Positions 56,498-64,000 of a DNA stretch of 64,000 bases are shown one piece after another. The position numbers and the translations under genes were made by a program. The stretch covers positions 52,710,034-52,774,033 of the forward strand of contig OX463842.1 of NCBI GenBank assembly GCA_949825065.1, read 5' to 3'. Within the stretch, counting starts at the first letter, position 1, and every line of letters begins with the position of its first letter. The notes beneath the pieces were generated by a model, which ran no database searches, was not told where the DNA came from, and worked only from the letters and a program-made list of their open reading frames with translations. The DNA comes from Odontocerum albicorne. Its lineage: Eukaryota; Arthropoda; Insecta; Trichoptera; Odontoceridae.

Positions 56498-56953
56498 GAT
56501 CTTTAGGAGATCGGTCCTTAAGGGAAGAGATGATGAGGATGATTTGTTGATAAATAATAAAACACGTTAGATCGCAATGCGGAAAGAGAGTCTGTTCCAA
56601 TTTTATTAGTAACGTAGGTATTTATATCTTTTTAGAATGTACGCGAGAATGCGCTCGCGATATGCCTACGTCTCGTTTCTGTGAATGCAAAACGATTAAT
56701 TGTTGTATGTAGGTATCATTCAAATACGGAACTGGCGAGACAAGCGTGGTGCGTTCTCTCTCTAGTATGGAATGCGGTCCGCTTGGCTATGGGTGGAATG
56801 GCCGGCGGGTGAGCTTCGGACTTGAATGGCCGGCGTGTGAACTTGTGACTTGTTTATTTAGATTTCGTCGAGGAATGCGAAGGTCATTTCATCGGTCATT
56901 GACCGTATGTATGAACGCCCACAGTGTTCCGAGTGGGCGACCGCCACAGATCT
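56498..56953 (-). mobile_element. Solo-LTR-like repeat, copy L7, exact 5-bp duplication
   Basis: GATCT at 56498-56502 and 56949-56953 flanks the repeat 56503-56948. Ends TTAGGAGATCGG and GTGGGCGACCGCCACA. It is closest to copy L1 (GCGAGACA, GTGGTGCGTTCTC). It contains a 21-bp internal duplication with GAATGGCCGGCG. Confidence 0.7.
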
Positions 56954-56989
56954 GATTGCTGTTGTTTAGTTTACTTTTGTAGTGTATAG

Positions 56990-57157
56990 TTCAATCTGGT
57001 GGGTTTATTGTTATGTAGCAATCTTTCCAGCCAATTAGAGATATGTCGAAGAGACCTTGAGTGAAACCAGACTGCTTTTTTTAAAAAATAACTGGTTTTC
57101 ACCTGAAATTGAACTCGTTGGCTGGAAGAGTCTTACCAACTAGGTCACGGAGGCTGT
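56990..57157 (-). mobile_element. tRNA-derived SINE, copy S3
   Basis: On the minus strand: head CCGTGACCTAGTTGGTAAGA, B-box region ACGAGTTCAATTTCAGG, body CAGTCTGGTTTCACTCAAGG, tail AATTGGCTGGAAAGATTGCT then ACATAACAATAAACCCACCA. Full length for the family. Confidence 0.75.
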
Positions 57158-58217
57158 TCATGTTTGTATTATACTTGTGTTTAAAACAGTAAATCTTATC
57201 AAGTTTCTTGCTTTGTGAAAATATCGTCCAACAAATCAAAAAAAATGTTAAATTAATCCTCATCGAGAATCAAATAATCGTTTTTTTCAGCTGTTTTTAG
57301 GTACGTCTACAAATACGGAAACATTTTATTGGATAGATCAATTTAAACTTTTTATTTCTGAACAAAACTGTTATCTGAAAATATATTTTTTGTTTTAGGT
57401 GAATTGTTTTTTTTTGTCAGTATTTTTTTTTTGTTTAACTTCTTTAAAGATTTTAAACATTCAGTGTTATGAGCGACAATGTTTGCATTTTATTGTGCTC
57501 GAGGTATGCAAATTATAATTTTTGGTTGATGTCAAAAGTGACGTCTGGTGTGAAACACTATGGTATGTACGCCTGTGGGCGGAACATATTGTGTTGTAGT
57601 TGTTTTATGGTTGTATGCGCCTACTCCTTTCGAATTAAAAAATATATATACGTGTTCGTTCCTTCAAAATGTGTTGATCACTCGCTACTGCCTTTTTTAT
57701 TGTTGTTTTTATGGTTATAAGGCTCACTGTACCGTTTATTTATATGAATAAATAAATAAACTTCACTAGGCAATTCATCTCAGCTCGAAATATCTCGAGT
57801 GACAATGCAACGAACTTGAGTAAATGATTTGCACTTTTTCCGTATGACGTTTAATTTGTGCAAGAATTGAAGCCACAACGGCGTTAAATAATATTGTCTT
57901 TTTTATCATTTTTATTTACAGCGCTTGAAAAAGAAGCATTGTAGCTCCTAATTATGGGCTACCCTATACTCGTACACTGTATTTTATGAGAAAACCTTTC
58001 TTCAGTCTAGCAGCTGTTATATTACTTTACATAAAAACTAGTAACACGATCTGATACATGCTACTGTTCGGTTTTTCTTTGGCGAAGTCGCGGTCCTCTC
58101 GTATTCCCAGTGAATATTCCTGAAATGAATGATAACGATTTGAATTTGGCCTCCGGTACAATATCATTATTTCAGCAGCTTTGATTTCACGAAAACAAAA
58201 CTAATTCATCTTTTCAC
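57158..58217. other. Unassigned AT-rich sequence
   Basis: The overlapping frames at 57469-57751 are unrecognised. ATGAATAAATAAATAAA near 57745 could be a LINE or gene tail, but nothing upstream supports either. Confidence 0.45.
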
Positions 58218-58317
58218 GTGTTTCGCAAATTTAATATCGTCTTGAGAAACTTTATGGCAAAATCCTTGTTATTTCAATTGATTAAAAAGTATTTCATAAT
58301 TTTTATGTTTTTTTTTT

Positions 58318-60300
58318 TGTTATATTATTTGTTTCCGTTAAATATGATTACCTCAGTGGCGTGGTTGGTAAGACTCCTGTATTTTATCCCAAGAGTTGCG
58401 GGATTGGTATTCAATTTGTTATATTATTTGTTTCCGTTAAATATGATTACCTCAGTGGCGTGGTTGATAAGACTCCTGTCTTTTATCCCAAGAGTTGCGG
58501 GATTGGTATTCAATTTGTTATATTATTTGTTTCCGTTAAATATGATTACCTCAGTGGCGTGGTTGATAAGACTCCTGTCTTTTATCCCAAGAGTTGCGGG
58601 ATTGGTATTCAATTTGTTATATTATTTGTTTCCGTTAAATATGATGACCTCAGTGGCGTGGTTGATAAGACGCCTGTCTTTTATCCCAAGAGTTGCGGGA
58701 TCGGTATCCAATTTGTTATATTATTTGTTTCCGTTAAATATGATTACCTCAGTGGCGTGGTTGATAAGACTCCTGTCTTTCATCCCAAGAGTTGCGGGAC
58801 TGGTATTCAATTTGTTATATTATTTGTTTCCGTTAAATATGATTACCTCAGTGGCGTGGTTGGTAAGACTCCTGTATTTTATCCCAAGAGTTGCGGGATT
58901 GGTATTCAATTTGTTATATTATTTGTTTCCGTTAAATATGATTACCTCAGTGGCGTGGTTGATAAGACTCCTGTCTTTTATCCCAAGAGTTGCGGGATTG
59001 GTATTCAATTTGTTATATTATTTGTTTCCGTTAAATATGATGACCTCAGTGGCGTGGTTGATAAGACGCCTGTCTTTTATCCCAAGAGTTGCGGGATCGG
59101 TATCCAATTTGTTATATTATTTGTTTCCGTTAAATATGATTACCTCAGTGGCGTGGTTGATAAGACTCCTGTCTTTCATCCCAAGAGTTGCGGGACTGGT
59201 ATTCAATTTGTTATATTATTTGTTTCCGTTAAATATGATTACCTCAGTGGCGTGGTTGATAAGACTCCTGTCTTTTATCCCAAGAGTTGCGGGATTGGTA
59301 TTCAATTTGTTATATTATTTGTTTCCGTTAAATATGATTACCTCAGTGGCATGGTTGGTAAGACTCCTGTATTTTATCCCAAGAGTTGCGGGATTGGTAT
59401 TCAATTTGTTATATTATTTGTTTCCGTTAAATATGATTACCTCAGTGGCGTGGTTGATAAGACTCCTGTCTTTTATCCCAAGAGTTGCGGGATTGGTATT
59501 CAATTTGTTATATTATTTGTTTCCGTTAAATATGATTACCTCAGTGGCGTGGTTGATAAGACTCCTGTCTTTTATCCCAAGAGTTGCGGGATTGGTATTC
59601 AATTTGTTATATTATTTGTTTCCGTTAAATATGATTACCTCAGTGGCGTGGTTGATAAGACTCCTGTATTTTATCCCAAGAGTTGCGGGATTGGTATTCA
59701 ATTTGTTATATTATTTGTTTCCGTTAAATATGATTACCTCAGTGGCGTGGTTGATAAGACTCCTGTCTTTTATCCCAAGAGTTGCGGGATTGGTATTCAA
59801 TTTGTTATATTATTTGTTTCCGTTAAATATGATTACCTCAGTGGCGTGGTTGATAAGACTCCTGTCTTTTATCCCAAGAGTTGCGGGATTGGTATTTAAT
59901 TTGTTATATTATTTGTTTCCGTTAAATATGATTACCTCAGTGGCGTGGTTGATAAGACTCCTGTATTTTATCCCAAGAGTTGCGGGATTGGTATTCAATT
60001 TGTTATATTATTTGTTTCCGTTAAATATGATTACCTCAGTGGCGTGGTTGATAAGACTCCTGTCTTTTATCCCAAGAGTTGCGAGATTGGTATTCAATTT
60101 ATTATATTATTTGTTTCCGTTAAATATGATTACGTCAGTGGCGTGGTTGATAAGACTCCTGTCTTTTATCCCAAGAGTTGCGGGATTGGTATTCAATTTG
60201 TTATATTATTTGTTTCCGTTAAATATGATTACCTCAGTGGCGTGGTTGATAAGACTCCTGTCTTTTATCCCAAGAGTTGCAGGATTGGTGTCCAATTTTT
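58318..60300 (+). repeat. 99-bp satellite of 20 units with a SINE-like head
   Basis: Each unit carries CAGTGGCGTGGTTGATAAGA (A-box-like), GAGTTGCGGGATTGGTATTC (degenerate B box) and TTGTTATATTATTTGTTTCC. Units are very similar. Variants (GTTGGTAAG, CCTGTATTTT, ATGATGACC, ACGCC, CATCCC) are shared by units four apart early in the array and three apart later, so larger blocks were duplicated. The 33-codon length keeps two frames open (58218-60407 and 58361-59899). The leucine-rich product is repeat-driven, with no independent sign of a gene. Confidence 0.88.
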
Positions 60301-60396
60301 TAAACGTCTTCAGTTTGATTTTCAATTCAGCTCTTTATAATATATTTTTGGTTATTTGGGAGAAGTTGCTATATGCAAATAAAGCCACCAGATTGT
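60228..60396 (+). mobile_element. SINE copy S4 ending the 99-bp array
   Basis: The last unit does not stop at 99 bp. After GCAGGATTGGTGTCCAATTT it continues through CTTCAGTTTGATTTTC to a tail TTGGTTATTTGGGAGAAGTT then GCTATATGCAAATAAAGCCA and CCAGATTG. This tail aligns with the S3 tail (AATTGGCTGGAAAGATTGCT ... AATAAACCCACCAGATTG). The array therefore ends in a diverged but full-length SINE. Confidence 0.65.
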
Positions 60397-60539
60397 GTTG
60401 TAAATAACGAAAGTGGGATACAATACAAAACAACTATCAATACCGAAAGCTGGTAAAACTTAGAGGAATTTATTTAATAAATGGTTCACGAAGTTGTTTT
60501 TAAGAAAGCGTCTCACTTTAATATTATTTTTTATTTATA

Positions 60540-61098
60540 TTATTTATAGTTAAGGCATTTAAGTTGTGGAGGTTTAAATACATTGTAATTTGTTTTATCA
60601 AACACTGTTTATTCCACTTTCTTAAACGGTATAACCCTACCAGTTTCAAGGCTTTCATCTTATCATCAGGGGAGCACAAACAAGACTGTGTTTTAACTGG
60701 ATCGAAATCGTTTTATTTATTCTGAAATGGCTAATCATTGTCACCGTGAAAACCATACATTTTTTATCGATGTTGCCAAATTCTTACATATCAGTAGTAA
60801 CGGAAACAAATTGGAGAGATTAGAGGCCCTAGAAGAAAGTCAGTGCATCGAGGGGTACATCTATACAAAAAGGCAAATACATATATACCAAAAATCTCTC
60901 CGCTGCTCGCCGAGGTCATCCCATCCCTCCCTTAGCCCCCGGTCCCCAACCGTTAGAAGCGTGTATCTCGGTACTAGTCCGAACAGAATTCAGTTTTGTT
61001 TGTGCTCCCTGATGATGAGGTGAAAGCTTTGAAACCGGTAGGGTTATACTGATACAAAAAGTGAATATACAGTGTTTGATAAAACAAATAACAATATT
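60540..61098 (+). mobile_element. Penelope-like inverted dimer, copy P9
   Basis: The left arm has TTATAGTTAAGGCATTTAAG, GTGGAGGTTTAAATAC and the reverse 3' end through AGGGGAGCACAAACAAGAC (to about 60690). It is then joined to a plus-strand coding part and 3' end: TGATGATGAGGTGAAAGC, CCGGTAGGGTTATACTG and CAGTGTTTGATAAAAC. Confidence 0.75.
60712..61023 (+). pseudogene. Penelope-like C-terminal fragment, copy P9
   Basis: The frame reads FIYSEMANHCHRENHTFFID, then AKFLHISSNGNKLERLEALE, the part after the GIY-YIG core. It then changes frame relative to the copy at 5392-5973. The GIY-YIG catalytic motifs are absent. Confidence 0.7.
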
Positions 61099-61339
61099 CT
61101 TTTTTTCTGTTTGATACCTAAATTATGGTTAAGAAATTAAGTACAAACAATTGAAATTATTACACAATAATTTGTTAAATGTTGGAGTCGGCCATGGCAG
61201 TGTTGCGTTATGCTAAACTCATTTTTGAAAGTCGTAAGTTTGAAACTCAAACCTCCCTTAGAAAAAACGCAAAACGGTTATTTTTGCTTTATGTAATATA
61301 TAGGGGGGATAATGTATTGAGCTATAGGTGATATATTCA

Positions 61340-62660
61340 AATTTTGAATGGGATTGTGTGCGGGTAGCTTTATGCTAATGACATGGTAAAGCTAGCGCAA
61401 AATGAGAATAATAGAGTCCGATAAATAAATTATATGAGAGATATTTAGATAAAGATCTGATAATGAATGTAAGGAAATTCAAAGTGAAGTCGATAGAAAA
61501 ATATGAAAGGAAAATGAAATGCAATGTATGGGTGAGTCATAAAAAAATAGAGTAAATAGGAGAATTCTGCTAAAAAGGTAATATTTTTAGATGATGGACG
61601 AGTTACGAGAGGTATTGATAGTGTAAAGCGATAGAAAAAAAAGTTGACGTGGCACGAAAATATGTATACTCGGGACATTTATATAACTTGGCATGCTTTA
61701 AGAAGTGACGGAAAAAAATATTAATTTCTGGTCAGTAAAATAACGTGTTTCATTCGTGATCTTTCTTTTTCTTTCCTCTCCACCATCCCTTCCTTTTATT
61801 TTTATTGATGATATCTCACTTTATATGAAAAATAATGTTCGGGTGATTGTCCGTCTTTGTTAAGTTTATGGGCATATGTTCACGTATATCTTTATGGATT
61901 TCGTGGGAATGGATAGTCATTTGAATGATTTATGCTACCATGTAACTTGCTCCATTTTCTTTATCTGGTTGGTGAGAAGAGATTGCCCCCCGGCAATAAG
62001 CCCGCTAGATTGTATTTGCAAAAAAATTGTTAAATAGATAGATATATTAACTAAACAGCATAACAAACAGCCAAGCTGGTATTTTTTTTTCCGTTGGGTC
62101 CTTCATAACTTCGTTTGGATATTCAATTTTAATATTTCGATTACCGATACTATTTTGTGAAATTGTCTTCGACTGTTATCTAGTTAAAATAATAATGATT
62201 CCTTTTGTACTAACCTGCTAACATGATAGTCCATAACAGTATATTAGTACCAACTTTGATGTATGAAACTGAAATGTTGACGTGGAATAAGATTAAAAAG
62301 AACTAATAAATGCAATAGAAATGCATGCACTTAGAATAATACATGGGGTGACAATGTAGGATAAAATATGGAATGACGTGTTTTGGTATGAATGAATTGC
62401 GTGTAAGATAAAGAAAAAAATGAATAAATATATACAGTGCAAATATAATTTAAAGACGCTAAAGAGGAAGAACAAGACATATATGGATGGGTGGAGTGTG
62501 TGATATTTTGAAAGAAAAAAAATGGTAAAAAATTAAATATTGTATATTGTATGAGTGGTATGACAAGGTTTTTTGATGTAAAAAAGGCGAACGATGTGTA
62601 TCGAGATAGGAAAATTTGGCGTTTTTCCCTCATTGCCTTCTCCAAAAGGGAGACGGTGTG
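61340..62660 (+). pseudogene. LINE reverse transcriptase remnant, interrupted
   Basis: LYANDMVKLAQNENN (61370-61415) is the RT catalytic box with YADD changed to YAND. DDGRVTRGIDSV follows near 61590. After the inserted LINE tail (61688-62042) traces resume: LMYETEMLTWNKI (62261), INAIEMHALRIIHGVT-like (about 62310), and RGRTRHIWMGG (62470). DVKKANDVYRDRKIW-like reading ends it near 62620. Stops and frame changes are numerous. Confidence 0.6.
61688..62042 (+). mobile_element. CR1/jockey-like LINE 3' end, copy C3
   Basis: GGCATGCTTTAAGAAGTGAC, ACCATCCCTTCCTTTTATTT, GATGATATCTCACTTTATAT and the tail TTGGTGAGAAGAGATTGCCC with CGGCAATAAGCCCGCTAGAT match C2 at 23.88-24.18 kb. An unrelated ~50-bp stretch lies at 61713-61765. 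It interrupts the older LINE remnant. Confidence 0.65.
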
Positions 62661-63173
62661 ATAGTATGTATAAAGTAGTATACCTTCGGAATTCTTTGTT
62701 TTTGGAAAATCTTATTGTAATATTTTTTGTGATGGAATCGGACTTGCTTTTAATTTATTTAACAACAAAAATATTTAATTACGAAAAATTTAATAATGTA
62801 CTTCTCTGGTATACTATGCAACAGAATTTCTAAAATATTTTATTTAGTCTAATAGCTGTTAGAGGCGATCCTTACATACTTTTATAAAGCACGCGATAGT
62901 ATTACGTGGTTATTTCATTAACTGTATATGACATACGCATTTCAAAATAATGTTCTTAATTTTTTATAGAGTAAGTTAACCAATGGAGTTAAAGTATAAA
63001 TGAATGTAATACACGAGTAGCATCATATCAAGCGACCAAATACACTTAAGGCATTAAGAAAAATGTTGAAACACTTATTGTTTATGCCTATGAAATTCCT
63101 CAAACCGTATTTTTATAAGATATGTTTAAGAAGAACATTTACCGTATTTTCATAAGATGTGTTTTTTTTTTAG
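62661..63173. other. Unassigned AT-rich sequence
   Basis: No feature beyond a short ACCGTATTTT-ATAAGAT duplication near 63105-63160. Confidence 0.45.
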
Positions 63174-63870
63174 TAAAACTTCTATAGGCGTGGTAGGGCA
63201 AATTGCACTGAACGTCACGAAAAGTGAAACGGGGTTTTATATTATTATTATTAAATTATTGTTTATTATTAATAAATATTTTATTTATTAATAAATTATT
63301 ATTTATTATTTCAATATTAATAATTATATATTATTAATTATAATAAATATTATTAAGTGTATTATTCTATTATTTTTTAATATTAAATATAAAAAACAAA
63401 TATTTTTTGTTACACATTATTTTAATTTTAATATGTTTAATAATTATTAATTTTACTTTACATTAAATTATTTTGTTTTCAAATAATTTATTTTTAAAAC
63501 ATAATTATAATAATATATGTATGTTATGTTATTATAATACTAAAAATTATATTATTATTATATTATAATTAATTATAATTTAATTAACTAATAATATAAT
63601 GTTATAATATTATTCATAATATAATAATAAATAAATAGTTAAATAATTATTAAAAAATAATGAATTTAATAATTAATAACATAAAAATATTTTATAATAA
63701 AAATCTAAATATAATATAATTAAGTGTATTATACTATTATTACAATTTTAATTTATTTTTAAAATTATTATTATTTATGATTAAAAATAAAAAATATATA
63801 TACTTTTTTCATTTATTAAGAGAGATTTTCTTGAATTAAATTCCTGATTTTCTTGAATTAAATTCCTGAT
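63174..63870. repeat. AT-rich dispersed repeat, copy F2
   Basis: It starts CTATAGGCGTGGTAGGGCAA and CACGAAAAGTGAAACGG, continues as 500 bp of A/T sequence, and ends with AGAGATTTTCTTGAATTAAA repeated in part. Same orientation and layout as 6522-7185. Confidence 0.6.
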
Positions 63871-64000
63871 AACCATTTCCTTTTCCTAAAAACAAAAATC
63901 GTTTACAAATGGAAAAAAAGCAATGAATAAAATCAACTTTTCCTAGGAGCTAAGAAGTTTCACTTCTACCGCGCGAGAGCCTCACGCATCTGTTTATTTT

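Noticed and set aside
58361..59899. Second long open frame in the 99-bp array
   Set aside because: It exists only because the unit is 33 codons long; no start context, domain or non-repeat extension supports a gene.

Overview
This window is AT-rich eukaryotic, almost certainly arthropod and probably insect, repeat DNA. The evidence is three mariner-type elements, two hAT-type elements, Penelope-like GIY-YIG fragments, several clades of dead non-LTR retrotransposon, tRNA-derived SINEs and TTAA-flanked MITEs. I found no convincing host exon and no ordinary rRNA or tRNA gene. Nearly every coding trace belongs to a mobile element and almost all are broken. The species cannot be named from the sequence.

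Layout. 1-7 kb: a cluster of Penelope-like (PLE) copies, most of them built as inverted dimers with two 3' ends facing outward, plus two solo-LTR-like repeats. 6.5-11.3 kb: an AT-rich repeat, a CR1/jockey-like LINE fragment, a TIR element with a helix-turn-helix trace, a MITE, and an RTE-like LINE inserted in the 3' region of another LINE. 12.7-18 kb: a solo LTR, a decayed mariner inserted in a degenerate tandem repeat, and a second mariner inserted in a TTAA MITE. 19-27.6 kb: LINE remnants, a PLE copy split by a hAT element, more MITEs and an LTR. 28-41 kb: a 201-bp tandem array, a MITE, two 5'-truncated RTE-like insertions with 16-bp target-site duplications, a 51-bp array, a SINE and a 38-bp array. 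41-50 kb: a MITE, a SINE, a 2.97-kb hAT element with an exact 8-bp target-site duplication (itself carrying a smaller TIR element with a 9-bp duplication), and an almost intact mariner. 50-64 kb: further minisatellites, LTRs, a MITE, a SINE, a 2-kb array of 99-bp units, a PLE dimer, a nested LINE and an AT-rich repeat.

The most unusual structure is the array at 58.3-60.4 kb. Its 99-bp unit contains the tRNA-like head of the local SINE family, and the last unit runs on into a SINE-type body and 3' tail, so the array looks like a satellite grown from a SINE. Because 99 is 33 codons, it produces a spurious 729-residue open frame. The SINE tail also matches the 3' end of the local CR1/jockey-like LINE, which suggests a SINE-LINE partnership. 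The second notable structure is the family of PLE inverted dimers carrying only the GIY-YIG end and a hammerhead-like motif.

Several insertions can be ordered because an uninterrupted copy of the target repeat is present elsewhere in the window. All family names come from motif recognition by eye; no database search was possible.
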